In this document: piece by piece, positions 7,973 through 18,984 of the stretch
How positions within the stretch are numbered: position 1 is the first letter of the stretch
Layout: each line of letters opens with the position of its first letter
Assembly (NCBI GenBank): GCA_028768545.1
Contig: CP054838.1
Location: forward strand, 3,779,001-3,843,000
DNA from: Desulfobacter sp.
GTDB lineage: Bacteria; Desulfobacterota; Desulfobacteria; Desulfobacterales; Desulfobacteraceae
Direction: 5' to 3'
DNA: 64,000 nucleotides
Program-made: the position numbers and the translations under genes
Notes under the pieces: generated by a model
Told to the model about the DNA's origin: nothing
The model's input: the letters and a program-made list of their open reading frames with translations, nothing else
Database searches by the model: none

Positions 7973-10900
7973 TTAGGTTACGGGATTGCCTTGGTCATCA
8001 TAGGTAACAACAATCACATCTGTCACTGAGATGGAGACATCCACAAAGCCGGCACCGGTATCAACATTGGCCGTATAGGTATCGCCAGACTGGGTCCAGC
8101 CGTCACTTAAATCAAGACTGACTTGGTCTCCGTCATTGCCGCCTGAAATCTCAAGGGAACCGCCTTCGGACATGGCAAAGACATCCTGGGCAGTAAGGCT
8201 CAAAGTCTGGGCCTCACCATCATCAGCCAGTTCGATTCTTTCCATATTGGAGACATTGGAAAAATCAAGGGATTCGTAGGAATCATCCATCAACACCAGG
8301 GTATCGATTCCGGTGCCGCCGTCAATGACATCGTCTCCGGCACCACCGTCAATGGTATCATTACCTTCCTGGCCGTAAATGATATCATCTCCATCACCGC
8401 CGGTGATCACATCATCCCCGCCTTCCCGTCCACTCTCGACAGCAAGGGCTTCATGGTTATCCTGAATGTACTGGATGGTGTCGGAACGTTCCCAGCCGTC
8501 CAATTCAGTTTCCAGGGTTTCAAAAACTTCCCAGCCGGATCCGTCGGCCAGGCCGTTGATGGATGAAACATCGTATCCCTGGTCCGCAAGGTCTTCGGCC
8601 ACACCGTCGGTATTGATGACATCGCCGAAAATCAGGTCATTGCCGTCATTGCCGTTGATGGTGTCATTGCCCGCCGGTAATAGATCTGTTTCCACAAGAT
8701 TGCCCAGAACGGAAGAAAGGCTTCCTGAATCACCCAGCATCAGAGCATCGCCTGTTGTATCCATGGCGTCCATCAAATCCCCGGTATTGTGAATGTTTAC
8801 AATGTTACCCTGGGCATCCACCACCCCGTTCACATCCGTGATATTTTCAGAACCGGTCATGCCGATGACCCTGATACCGTCCACGGAATTGGCCAGGGCC
8901 TGAACCTCATTTCCGGTATCGGTTTCATCTGTAAACAATGACCACCCTTTATCTTCAGTGGCACCAAATATATCCGAAACAGCCATATCTGATCCATTGT
9001 CGAATACGCTTGTATTCCCGTCCCGGTCATTGGGCAGACCGTCACTGATAAAGATGACATGGTTCTCACCATAGGCGCTGTTTACCAGACCATTTGCCCC
9101 GGACAGGGCAGACTCATAGTTGGTGCTGTTGCCGTCTGCATCAAGGCTGTCGATCCAGGCAAAAATCCCGCCGTTCTCTTCAAGACCGTCAGGGATACCA
9201 TCATTGTCGTTGTCGGCATTAAAATCAAAGGATATATTTGAAGTTTCCCAATGGCCTTCCTGCCACCAGTGTTCTGCATCAACCCAGACAGGATTGACCA
9301 CAGTGATGGTTCCGGCATCTTTATCAAAGGTGATGCTGGCATTCTGGCCAACCGCGTCGGAAAACTCCTGAAGCTGAATGTCAACCAGGCCGGAATCGGT
9401 CTTATCCACCTGATTGTAAACATCAAGAATCATATCCTTAACCGCCCCCTGAAGATCTTCCAGTTTGGAACCGTCCATGGAGCCAGAAGTATCCATTTCA
9501 ACAATATACTGGACACTGCCCGACTCGGTCTGCTGTACGCCGCCGGCATCACCTGCAATGATATCGTCAAACCCGGAACCTGTAATCTCACCGGAGGTAT
9601 CATTTTCAACATCCGGACCGGGGACTTCAAAGGCTTGTTCAGATCCCTGGATATCATCAGCGTTGGAGCCCACAATAAAGGGGGATGTACCTGCAAACTC
9701 GTCAAGATCAAAGTAAACGGTGGCTGAGTCACTGAGACCTTCGGGATCATGTACGGTATAGTCAAATGAATCCTGGGCATCCTTGGTCACCTGGATGGAT
9801 TTAACCGTGGCTGATCCGAAACCAAGGGAACCGTCAGGCCCGTCAACAGAGACTTCCAGGCTGGCAAATGACAGGGCAGCCCCATTGGCATCAGCAACAT
9901 CCACATTCAGCTCGCCGGTATCGCCTGCCATGGAATCGGGCTTATTCTCGTAGCCTTCGGCCACAATGTTACCGTCTGCATCCTTGGCCACCCAGTGCAC
10001 ATGTGCATTCTGGGAGGCGCCATTGTTAAAATAAGCCCCCATGCCGGAGAACCCGATGGTCACATTGGTCACACTCACAGCCTGGTCAGCACCATCTGTA
10101 AAATTAAGAACAAGGGTTTCACCTTGACCATTTGCATTGGTTTGGATCTGATTGTCGCCGACATTGCCGTTCATACCGATGCCCACACCGTGCTGGGTGG
10201 TCGGGCTGTTCTGAAACCCGATACCGGCAGGAGTTCCGTCAGAATTAAGACCGCTGACAATGGCGTTAATGGTGCCGGTTCCCGTTGACAGGGAGGATAC
10301 ATAGGTCATTCCGCCGTCATTTGTAGTACCCCAGTCTGCAATTGAACCGGTGGCATCTGTGGTACCCAAAAGGAATTCAACACTCGGATCAACAACACCG
10401 TCCTGGTCAACCACATACTCCAGGCTGTCAAATTCAGCCTGGCTCAGGCTTGTAACCCCTGTGATTTCTATCTGGTCACCATTGGCATCCGTATAAAAAA
10501 GACTACCGCTTTCAGGCAGGGTATCAATGGTGATGGTCAGGCCTGAATCCGGGGTTTCCTGGTCAGAGACCTCTTCGGACATGGTAAATGCCTCACGGGC
10601 CTGATCCACATTGATAAACTTATCCTGAGCTTCGGGCGGATCATTGACCGGGGTCACGTTTAAGGTTACCGTGGCCGTGGAGGGGTCCCCGTCCGCATCA
10701 ATAATGGTGTAGGTATAACTGTCTTCCCCATTATAATTTTCATCGGGTGTATAGGTAAAACTGCCGTCCCCATTCTGGACCAGACTGCCGTGTGCGGGCT
10801 GGGTAAAACTGTCCATCTCCATTCCACCGTCACCGCCTGGAAGGTCGTTGCCCAGCATGTCCTGAAGATCAATGTCAAGGCTGCCGTCTTCTGCAACCAC

Positions 10901-13900
10901 AAAGGCATCTCCATTATCAGTATTCAGATAGGAGTCATCCTGGGCACTGGGATTAGAATCCTCTATGGACACTGAATAGGGGCTCAAATCAAAATTTGTG
11001 GTATCTGTATCATTGTCACCATCTGTAATAACGGCTTCAATGCCAATGCCCTCAAGGCTGAGGCTTTCTGAATCACCCGCATGCTTGATGGGTTGCATCT
11101 GATCAAACTCAAGCTTTCCATCGTCATTAATGAACAGAGCAAAATAAGTTGTTCCGCCCTGAACACCTATAATTTGATCACCATCCAACTCAAGAAAAAT
11201 TTCATTCCCATCATGGGTATAAAGGCCTGACCCCACAGAAGTCTCTCCCGCAGGAAGGCTTAATGTCAGCTCATAGCTTATGCTGCCCTCTCCGTCAGTG
11301 CCATAATCTCCGTTAAAGAAAGAGGCAACCGGAACAGGGGTGGTAGCATCGATATCAAAGGCATCTTCGGTCACTGAAACGGAAAACCCCTCACTCTGAT
11401 TGATCAGCTCCTGATTAATCACAATGCTGGGGCCGTCATCCTTGATGCTCACTTGAATACTTGCAGAGGCCGTATCACCGTCAATAATAGTCATGCCGAC
11501 AGTCCAGGATGCTTCTTCATTATGGGAGCCTTGAGTCCCGTCTCCGGCAACATCATGATCAACTGCCGTAAGCTGATTAAACTCATACCCGTATCTGGGT
11601 GCTTCACCTTCGGCGGCCTCATTGACCATGGTAATGGTCCAGGTGGCAGGACCGTTGGGGGTAAGAACACCCTCAACCTCACTCATCCCGTCCTGATAAA
11701 AGGTCAGGGTCATGTCCGCAGGATTCCAGATTCCACCGTCTATGGACAAGGCAATCTCACCATTGGGGCCTACACCGTCCAAATCACCTGGGCCGTCTGT
11801 ACCAAAATCAATACCCAGCTCATCGGCTGAAATGGTCTGGGTGACCAGGGGATTGATCTCGCCATCCTCCAGACTCTCGTCACCGACAATGGAAAGCGGG
11901 CTATTTGAGGAAGACATTACACTAACGTCGCCGGTCAAGGTGACCTGATAATCTCCGGTGCCTCCGCTGTTATTATGATCGGCAAGGGCTTCAGATGAAT
12001 CCAGGTTCCAGGAGCCCACCCGGAGGACATAATTGCCTTCCGCAAGGTTACCAAAATCAAGATAGGAATCATAATTATGGGTTGATCCGTCAGCACCGCC
12101 GCCATGATCATCATTATTAGCAACAAACCCACCAAACTCATCATACAAAAAGATTTCAATATCAAGGTTGGAGGAAGATCCGTCACCGTCAATGATCAAT
12201 CCGTTCCTTTCAGACAGCATATCAATGGTCAGTGGCCCACCATTATGGTGAAAAGACAATTGGTCAACACTGGTGCCATTGCCTTCAGAAACGATGGTGC
12301 CCTGGGCAATGGTGACATTGTCACCCTAGCTGATAATATTCATGTCAGTATTCCCACCCACCGGGGAAATGGAAGGACCGTCATCATCAATACTCACGTT
12401 GATGGTGGCAGAGGCAGTATCGCCGTCACCGTCAATCACTGTCATGTTAACGTTCCAAAAAGCAGTTTCATCATGGGAATTGTCAGTACCGTCACCAGGC
12501 GTGCCATGATCAATGGCCGTAAGCTGGTTAAATTCATATCCGTAGCGCGGGGTTTCTCCCGGTGCTGCCTCATTGACCATGGTAATGGTCCAAGTTGCAG
12601 GGCCGTTGGGAGTAACGACACCTTCCGCCTCGCTCACGCCATCCTGGTAAAAGGTCAGGGTCATGGTCTCAGGATCCCAGATCCCGCCGTCTATGGACAG
12701 GGCAATCTCTCCGTTGGGGCCTTCACCGTCAAGGTCGCCGGCACCATCAGCGCCGAAATCAATACCAACCTGACTGGCAGAAAAAGTCTGGCTTACCAGC
12801 CCCTCGGTCTCATCACCTTCAACAGCAAGGGAATTCACATATCCAGAACCGTCCGGGCCTGTCACAAATCCCCTTCCGTAAATGGAGGGGCCGTCATCTT
12901 CGATGGTCACAGTCAGGTCCTGGGTAGCGGTATCGCCGTCACTGTCGGTAATGGTGGAAATAACATTCCAGGACAGGGCTTCATCATTACTGTAAAAGCC
13001 TTCGCCCCCGTCTTCCGGGAAAATAAGCTGGTTAGGTCCGCCTGTGGGATGATTCACTGCAGACAACTGGGTCATCCGGTACATGAGATCTGTTTCATTG
13101 GAGCCTGGATCTCTTTCCATCAATTCGACCTGCCAGGTGGGATCCCCTTCAACATTCCCGCTCTGGGAAAAGGTCAAGGTCTGGGTCTCAGCATCCCAGC
13201 TCCAGAACCGGGCATCCATATCCATGGACAGGGCAATGTCTCCCCGACCATCCGTACCAAAATCCACATGGCCAAAGCCTTCCCCTTCCCAAGAACCATA
13301 AAATCCATGGGATTCATCATTTGAAAGGGCAATGACATTAGGGTCGTTCTCGCCTGAGGAATCATCCAGGTCCATTCTGATGGACATACGCTCACCATCA
13401 GGGCCATCAGGGTAATCGGGGCCGGGTTCTTCACCACTCATAATGCTCAGGCTCGGGCCGTCATCACGAATACCTGCGGTAAAATCAAAGCTGGCCGTGT
13501 TGCCGTCATCGTTTGTGGCAGTTACCGTGATCTCAAATTCTTCAAGGGCATTGTGGTCGTTGTTGTCAAATCCATGGTCAAAGGCGGCCAGCTGGGTAAA
13601 GGTGTATTCACCTGTGGTCTGGTTCACAACCATCTGCCAGACATCAACGCCGTCCTGGCTGAATGTCAGCGTATTAGACTCTGCATCCCAGATCGCTCCG
13701 TCTGCAGAAAGAGTGAGATATCCTGTGGGGGTTCCGTAATCCACACGAATGGTACCGGTGACATCGTTGCCCAGGCCGTCTGTTTCATCCACCTCAATAC
13801 CCTGGGCTGACAAAAATTCTATGGGATCATTATAATTGTCAACTTCCCCCTCAGCCTGTTCCCTTGATGCGGCAGGCGCAGCATCCATGGATCTTGTGCC

Positions 13901-14284
13901 CACATGGCCTGTGTCCTGGTCCCCTGCGTAAAAGCCGAATGCCTCCCCGTCAAACCGGTCTTCTTCGCCCACGGCAGTCTCTTCTTCATCAATTTCTTCT
14001 CCCTGTTCAAGGGCGGCCTGCATCTCCGCTGCCTCACCCTCGGCAGTGCCTGCCTTGGCAACGGCTGAATTATCTTCAACCAGAAGCTCTCCGTTTCCCT
14101 AGAGGGAGGCAATTTCATCCCCGTTTTCATTGACAAGGGAAATGCTGATATTTCCTTCGGTTTTCAGGGTTTCACCTTCATAAACAGCATCACCCGGCTT
14201 GAGTTCTCTTGTCTGCCCGTTAGAATCTGTTGCTGTGATGGTCACGGTTCCGGTAATCAATTGAATGGTTCCTGCTATGGCCAT
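7973..14284 (-). pseudogene. Giant LapA-like type I-secreted adhesin A, two in-frame TAG codons
   Basis: One frame of 2,104 codons runs from ATG 14284 (AGGAGC upstream) to TAA 7973, broken only by TAG at codon 62 (14099-14101) and codon 653 (12326-12328). No frameshift is present. Order of parts: N-terminal retention module (residues 1-70, opening MAIAGTIQLITG) as in LapA-type biofilm adhesins; an acidic linker with TAVG at residues 103-106, where its paralogue has the cleavable TAAG; several repeats of about 140 residues resembling T1SS-143 modules (IALSIDGGIWDP, then D-G-D-T-A-S); a pre-peptidase C-terminal-like domain after the second TAG; a cadherin-like domain near residues 1108-1215; a VWA domain near 1595 with MIDAS motif DTSGS; RTX nonapeptides (GGDGDDIIYG, GGAGDDVIDG) near 1870-1990; and a C-terminal secretion region. 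The family is exported by a LapBCE-type system and held in the outer membrane. With the stops read as stops, only a 61-residue stub with the retention module is made. Confidence 0.85.
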
Positions 14285-14333
14285 GGTCTGCTCCTATTCT
14301 TAATTTGAGATTCACAATCAAATCCATCTTTTT

Positions 14334-14353
14334 CTATTTCAATGTCTATAATC
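14334..14353 (-). promoter_or_regulatory. Promoter-like block shared by both adhesin genes (A)
   Basis: On the minus strand the block reads GATTATAGACATTGAAATAG. The matching block before adhesin B (30516-30535) agrees at 15 of 20 positions and includes a TATAGA/TATACA that could be the -10 element. It lies 27 bases downstream of the GTAC palindrome. No convincing -35 hexamer is visible. Confidence 0.45.
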
Positions 14354-14380
14354 TTTACCCCAGTCATTGGGAAAATAATA

Positions 14381-14396
14381 TCGTACAAAAGTACTA
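14381..14396. promoter_or_regulatory. GTAC-N4-GTAC palindrome upstream of adhesin A
   Basis: TCGTACAAAAGTACTA, about 100 bases upstream of the adhesin A start. The same element with a different spacer occurs before adhesin B at 30561-30576. Conservation of position relative to the promoter-like block, in otherwise divergent upstream DNA, suggests an operator for a dimeric regulator. The ISL3 element is inserted 57 bases further upstream. Confidence 0.5.
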
Positions 14397-14445
14397 TTTT
14401 TCAAAAAAAATGGGGATTTTTATACACGATTTAATTATTTATAAA

Positions 14446-14453
14446 AAAAGAAA
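14446..14453. repeat. 8-bp target-site duplication of ISL3 copy 1 (left)
   Basis: AAAAGAAA at 14446-14453 is repeated at 15820-15827, directly flanking the element. Eight bases is the usual duplication for ISL3 elements, and the intact pair indicates a simple, fairly recent insertion. Confidence 0.85.
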
Positions 14454-15819
14454 GGTTCATCCGATTAATGCGTACCTTTTATTGTGAAGGTCCAAAAGTT
14501 TCAACCTGAAAAACTCCGAATCCCTGTATCCATAAGCTTTCCGTTTCATGGTTTTTATCTTGTTATTTGTCCCTTCTAAAGGACCTGTAGATATCCTGTA
14601 ATCATAGTATGAAAGGATTCTTTGCCTGTGCACAGCCAAGGTCTTGGCAAATTTCATCAACATTGGAATTTTGGAAATATTGGCCAGATTGATCCAATTG
14701 CTGACTATCTTTTCAGCTGTTTCTTTTTTCTTTTGATTCCATATTTGCCTGAGTTCCTCTTTCATGTAGTAGACTACCAATAGCGGCTGATTTATTTTCA
14801 ATGCTTCTTCTAACCGTTGGGCCTCCTTCTTGTCATCACTGAGGTTTTCGGGATTTTTTAACAAAAGCCACCGGACTCCCTTCAGAAGTTTTTGTTGCCC
14901 GGTATTGGCAAGAAGGTTGTAGAGCTTTCGCCTGAAATCCGACAGTTTCTCATTGAACAATTTAACAACATGAAATCTGTCAAAGACAATTGCTGAACCA
15001 GAAAGATTTTCAATAACAGCACTCAAGTATGCCGGGGACATATCGATGCTGACGGCTTTGATTTTTGCTTTCGATATTTTCACTTTTGTCCAAAAAGATT
15101 TCAAAGCTTCACCACCTTTTCCTTCTCCCACGTGCAGAATTCTACCGGATTCCAGATCCATCACGATGGTCAAGTATTTATGCCCTTTCCCTATGGAAAT
15201 TTCATCTATGGCAATCTGCCGGACTTTCTCAAGGGGGATATTTCGATAACGCCTCAGCAGGTCTTCTTTCTGGATCTGCTTTATCGTATCCCAGCTGATC
15301 CTTAAATGGATGGCAATATCTTTGATTGTCATGAACTGAGACAACTCCAAGACATACCGTTCAAAAGCCCGGGTATAGCTTTTCCCCTCCTGGGCAAAGG
15401 ATAGTTTGATTTGCCGGACAAATTGACAGAACGAACACCAAACTCTCTGGATAGCCGTCCTGAGAATCACGGGTTTTGAACCTACCGGTATTGTTCTGAG
15501 ATCTCTTGTCACAATCCCTTTCCTGGTGACGGACCTGGAATTAAATTCCGGGCATTTTACCGCCTCCGGTTTTGGTATGAGTTCAAAAGTGATTATTCCA
15601 CCGATGAAACGCGTTGTTTTATAAAAGTAGTCACGAAGGCCAAAGGCATGGTATATGAAGCTTGTGGACATTAATTCATTCTCCGATTTTGTGCGAATAA
15701 CACAAAAAAATTAGAACATGATCATGTTCACACCATCATTTCAAGCATAAAAATCCTTACTGTGTTATTGCCTTCCCAGTGATGTTTCTCAGTCCAGGTA
15801 CGCGATTTTCTGATGAACC
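14454..15819 (-). mobile_element. ISL3-family insertion sequence, copy 1 (1,366 bp)
   Basis: Terminal inverted repeats begin GGTTCATC and continue to GCGTACC at both ends (14454 onward, and reversed to 15819). It is flanked by the 8-bp duplication AAAAGAAA. The same element with the same length is at 54641-56006 in the opposite orientation. It landed in the DNA immediately upstream of adhesin A. Confidence 0.95.
14457..15671 (-). CDS. ISL3-family transposase (copy 1), zinc-finger Cys lost
   Basis: A 404-residue transposase with an N-terminal zinc-binding region, a helix-turn-helix-like segment (ITIKDIAIHLRISWDTIKQIQ is close in type) and a DDE catalytic domain (IAIDEISIGKGHKYL, SIDMSPAY, STGPLEGTNNKIK). 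The N-terminal motif reads CPEF-NSRS here but CPEC-NSRS in the copy at 54789. A TGT-to-TTT change has removed one metal-ligand cysteine, so this copy may bind DNA poorly. One further residue differs (RVWC against RIWC). The start is the ATG at 15671, in the same position in both copies. Confidence 0.9.
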   Translation of the reverse strand: MSTSFIYHAFGLRDYFYKTTRFIGGIITFELIPKPEAVKCPEFNSRSVTRKGIVTRDLRTIPVGSKPVILRTAIQRVWCSFCQFVRQIKLSFAQEGKSYTRAFERYVLELSQFMTIKDIAIHLRISWDTIKQIQKEDLLRRYRNIPLEKVRQIAIDEISIGKGHKYLTIVMDLESGRILHVGEGKGGEALKSFWTKVKISKAKIKAVSIDMSPAYLSAVIENLSGSAIVFDRFHVVKLFNEKLSDFRRKLYNLLANTGQQKLLKGVRWLLLKNPENLSDDKKEAQRLEEALKINQPLLVVYYMKEELRQIWNQKKKETAEKIVSNWINLANISKIPMLMKFAKTLAVHRQRILSYYDYRISTGPLEGTNNKIKTMKRKAYGYRDSEFFRLKLLDLHNKRYALIG

Positions 15820-15925
15820 AAAAGAAATGGGCAAATCACAAGGGAGAATATGGGCAGGTCAGTCAAAAAGACGCAGGTCCAAAAACAAAATCCTGAGCGC
15901 TAACTATCTTGAATGATAAAAAATA

Positions 15926-17311
15926 TCAGACAGGTTCAACCAGGGAAATAAAATCCTCATATTTCCCGGATTTGCTTTTGGGAATATGATCAAGGTAGGT
16001 CAGGCGGATATTAAACGGATGGGTCAAAGATTTCTGGAGAATGAAAATAATTTGATTTTCCTGGTCCTTTGTCAGCCGGTTTTCCGTGACCAGCTTGAAT
16101 TCCACCTGCTCCAGATCATGCTGGACAATCTGAAATGGCCTGATCGGGGCCACCTTCATGAACTCTGAAAACCCGAAATAGGGCCAGTGGGTGGAACCGT
16201 CGGGCATGATGAGCATATTTCTGACCCGCCCTAAAATTTTATCCAATACGGGCAGGCCCCGGCCGCAGGCGCAGGGCTGGCCCATTACCCCCATGTCCCC
16301 CAGTTCATACCGGATCATGGGGCAGGCAAAATTATTTAAATTGGTGATCAAAATTCTTCCGGGCGCGCCTGGCGGCAACGGCTGATTGTGTTCATCCACC
16401 ACCTCAAGATAGATCCCTTCGGACATGACATGGTAGTTTCCCTGTTCAGGGCATTGAAGGGCAATATACCCTGCTTCCTGGCAGGAATACATGTCGGCAA
16501 TATCACAGTTGAACACCTGTTTTACCTCGTCTCGAAGGTCCTGGGATACCACCTCTCCCACCCCTCTGATCTGGGTCAGGTTGGATAATTTTTCATCCTG
16601 ATTTTTTGCGTGGCGGGCCAGGGCCCCAAGGTTGCTGGGATGGGTGATCAGGTAATGGGGATTGTTCTTGACCAGCCATGAATATTGGACATGGACAGGT
16701 TCTGACACGTTGAGCATCATGGACGGTCCCGAGGCAAAGACCTTTCCCACGGAGGTGGCCCAGCCCCTGCGGATCACCCCATCAGGGCCTTTTGCCACAT
16801 CAATGGGCACCGACCGGATGGCCGCCAATTTTTTCCTGAAATCCCGTTTGTGCCAGAGATGGTCTCTTATGGAAAAGGCATGCCAGAGCGATCGTGTCAC
16901 CCCTGTGCCGTAGGCTGTCACCGGGGTGGAGGTGGAGCCTGATGTCTGGGTATGACTCAGTTTTCCATACTCTTTAGGCGTTTTAAGGGGGCGGATCCGT
17001 TTAATTTCCTGCTGAAGCTCGATCCGGGCCAGGGGGGTCAACCGGGCAAAACTTTGGGGGGTCAGGGAATTGATCCATTGATTGCCCAGCCCCAATTCCC
17101 CTGCCCTTTGCTTCCAAAACGGGCTGTGCCTTAAGGCAAAGCGTAACAGGACCTGGAGCTGTTTAAACTGAAAACTGATAAGATCCGCCCGGGGCCACCA
17201 CTGGGTTTGTTCAAGCTGGAATTGAAGGGCCATCTGCATGGCCGCTTCCGAGCCCGGAAGCGCGGGGAATACAATGCCGAGAACACTGCTGCGGATCAAA
17301 GAGGCATTCAT
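15926..17311 (-). CDS. CapK/PaaK-like adenylate-forming enzyme (first copy)
   Basis: A 461-residue protein of the phenylacetate-CoA ligase-like superfamily. The phosphate loop TQTSGSTSTPVTAY near residue 125, YSCQEAGYIALQCP, and the late IRYELGDMGV with CACGRGLPVLDKILGR (Cys-x-Cys near the hinge) are typical of CapK/PaaK proteins. These activate a carboxylic acid as acyl-AMP and pass it to CoA or an amine. The terminal PKSKSGKYEDF has the conserved lysine region. The start overlaps the BKACE stop in an ATGA, so the two are translationally coupled. A diverged second member starts the same gene cluster at 24034. The substrate is not predictable from sequence alone. Confidence 0.8.
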   Translation of the reverse strand: MNASLIRSSVLGIVFPALPGSEAAMQMALQFQLEQTQWWPRADLISFQFKQLQVLLRFALRHSPFWKQRAGELGLGNQWINSLTPQSFARLTPLARIELQQEIKRIRPLKTPKEYGKLSHTQTSGSTSTPVTAYGTGVTRSLWHAFSIRDHLWHKRDFRKKLAAIRSVPIDVAKGPDGVIRRGWATSVGKVFASGPSMMLNVSEPVHVQYSWLVKNNPHYLITHPSNLGALARHAKNQDEKLSNLTQIRGVGEVVSQDLRDEVKQVFNCDIADMYSCQEAGYIALQCPEQGNYHVMSEGIYLEVVDEHNQPLPPGAPGRILITNLNNFACPMIRYELGDMGVMGQPCACGRGLPVLDKILGRVRNMLIMPDGSTHWPYFGFSEFMKVAPIRPFQIVQHDLEQVEFKLVTENRLTKDQENQIIFILQKSLTHPFNIRLTYLDHIPKSKSGKYEDFISLVEPV

Positions 17312-18189
17312 TTTGGGGACAATCCCAGCATTTCTCTTGCCTGGGAGGGGTTGGCCACCTTCCGCCCGATATTTTCAGCAAAATCCGCAATCCGGCGGAT
17401 GAGCATCTCATTGGTGGCAAGCTGCTTTTTTTCCGTGTCAAAATAAAGGTTGTCTTCCAGCCCTACCCGGACATGCCCGCCCATGAGCATGGCTGCGTAA
17501 TTCATCTTCTGCTGAAACCTGCCAATGCCGGCAGCCCCCCAGTTCACCTCAGGCGAAAGGCTTTTAACCATGCAGGCAAGATCAAAAATGGTGCCCGGCG
17601 CAGAAAAAATGGAGCCCAAAAGCAAATTAAAATAAAAGGGCGGTTCTAACACCCCTTTTTCAATCAAGACCTTGGCCGCCCATATCATCCCGGTTTCAAA
17701 TATCTCGATCTCAGGGACCACGCCTTTGTCTTTCATTTTTAAGGCCAGATCTTGGATCATATCCGGAGTGTTGATGGAGGCCTGGCCCGGAAAATTCAAG
17801 GATCCCATGGTCAGACTGCCCATGTCAGGTTTTTCATCCCCTGTCAGATCCAGGACATCGGATCGTTTTTCAAAGGTATTGTGGACACGGCCAGAAGTGG
17901 AGGCGCAGAGAATGGCATCAGGGCAGGTTTGCCTGATCTCTTTTATGATCCTTGCATATTTTTCCTTTTCATAGGTGGGGGCACCTGTTTCATCCCGGAC
18001 ATGAATATGAATGATGGAGGCCCCGGCCCGGATGCAGGCAATGGCATCCTTTACAATCTCATCATGGGTGATGGGCACATGCGGGGTTTGGTCTTTTGTG
18101 GGCACCATCCCTGTAATGGCGGCATTGATAATGAGCCTGGAATATTGCCTCATGGGATGGGGAAGGCCTAGATCATAAATGGGTTTCAT
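17308..18189 (-). CDS. BKACE family beta-keto acid cleavage enzyme (DUF849, Kce-like)
   Basis: A 293-residue TIM-barrel protein of the BKACE family, whose founding member Kce condenses 3-keto-5-aminohexanoate with acetyl-CoA to give acetoacetate and 3-aminobutyryl-CoA. The zinc ligands show in IIHIHVRDETG (two His), and the late acidic ligand in HVRVGLEDN. NAAITGMVPTK at the start and PEIEIFETGM are also typical. It is joined by ATGA overlaps to the acetyltransferase upstream (18186-18189) and the CapK-like gene downstream. Many BKACE members act on other beta-keto acids; no other lysine-fermentation genes are present here, so a different substrate is likely. Confidence 0.85.
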   Translation of the reverse strand: MKPIYDLGLPHPMRQYSRLIINAAITGMVPTKDQTPHVPITHDEIVKDAIACIRAGASIIHIHVRDETGAPTYEKEKYARIIKEIRQTCPDAILCASTSGRVHNTFEKRSDVLDLTGDEKPDMGSLTMGSLNFPGQASINTPDMIQDLALKMKDKGVVPEIEIFETGMIWAAKVLIEKGVLEPPFYFNLLLGSIFSAPGTIFDLACMVKSLSPEVNWGAAGIGRFQQKMNYAAMLMGGHVRVGLEDNLYFDTEKKQLATNEMLIRRIADFAENIGRKVANPSQAREMLGLSPK

Positions 18190-18665
18190 TTTGCTTCCTT
18201 TTTCCGGGTGTCATCCCATTGAACCAGATCGGTTTCAAGGGTGGTCCAATGATCAATATCAGGAGAGCTGAACTCACAGATTTTTTTTAATCTCCCGATC
18301 TCTTTGTATCCAAAATGCTTTTTATACCAGGCAATGGTCTGGACAAGATCCGTATTGGTAATCAGGGTCTTTATTCCCTTTTCCAGCATGGCCTCCATCC
18401 GACGTTCCTGAAGCTTGTATCCGATGCCGTACTTGCGAAAGGCTGTATCCACAGCCATGAGTTCTGTTTTGGCAGAAGATGCTGACAAAATCTTATACCC
18501 GCAGAATCCCACCACCCGTCCTTCCATCCTGGCCACAAAATAATTTTCAAAGGTCAGCCCCTCCATTTCCTCTGAGGGGATATAATGCATGTTGGCCTGT
18601 TCTAGTAGCTCAAATATCCTTGGCTTGTCATCTTCGACAGCCTTTTCAATTGTAAATGTGGTCAT
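18186..18665 (-). CDS. GNAT-family N-acetyltransferase
   Basis: A single GNAT domain of about 159 residues: an N-terminal FTIEKAVEDDKPRIFELLEQA helix, VVGFCGYKIL, ELMAVDTAFRKYGIGYKLQER (the acetyl-CoA loop, R-x2-G-I-G here) and TWYKKHFGYKEIGR-like strand at the end. I start it at the ATG at 18665, since the 19 codons available upstream look like non-coding DNA. The stop overlaps the BKACE start. In this cluster it may acylate an amino group of a pathway intermediate. Upstream DNA is a palindromic element and two IS elements, so its original promoter or operon link is probably lost. Confidence 0.75.
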   Translation of the reverse strand: MTTFTIEKAVEDDKPRIFELLEQANMHYIPSEEMEGLTFENYFVARMEGRVVGFCGYKILSASSAKTELMAVDTAFRKYGIGYKLQERRMEAMLEKGIKTLITNTDLVQTIAWYKKHFGYKEIGRLKKICEFSSPDIDHWTTLETDLVQWDDTRKKEAK

Positions 18666-18755
18666 TTTTATATTCCCGAAGCAGATAGGCAATGGCCAGA
18701 TTATCAAAAAGGGCAGGGTCATCGCATGTAACTTTTATTAAGATTCGTCCTTACC

Positions 18756-18894
18756 CGGCTGGAATAGGTGAGGGGGATTCCGTTAAATCTTAAGCGGTCG
18801 TCCTGACCGCTTAAGAAGCGGAAATGATCGGACCTATGCCGTCCTGGCGGGCCGCTCATTTACGCCACTCCACCCCCTTCACCCTATCCCAGCC
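18756..18894. repeat. Compound palindromic element, possible MITE or REP-like structure
   Basis: Imperfect arms at 18757-18788 and 18857-18894 (GGCTGG-ATAGG-TGA-GGGGG and its complement) enclose a perfect hairpin with 11-base arms (18789-18799 and 18805-18815, CTTAAGCGGTC). A related GTCCTG-containing unit follows at 18838-18848. The whole could fold into one long branched hairpin. There is no T-tract, so terminator function is unlikely. Confidence 0.5.
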
Positions 18895-18984
18895 TGGCTC
18901 TCCTGGCTTGTTATAGTATATGAGCATCGAACAAAATTTTCCTAGACATCGCTGCACAGATACGATATATATGGCAATAAACAC

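Noticed and set aside
12104..13324. A 406-codon open frame on the plus strand inside adhesin A, and many similar antisense frames in both adhesins
   Set aside because: The repeats of the adhesins have biased codons that leave the opposite strand open. These frames have no ribosome-binding site and their products look like low-complexity shadows.
14099..14101. Translation restart after the first TAG of adhesin A giving a functional protein
   Set aside because: The next in-frame ATG has no clear ribosome-binding site, the product would lack the retention module, and a second TAG follows at codon 653.
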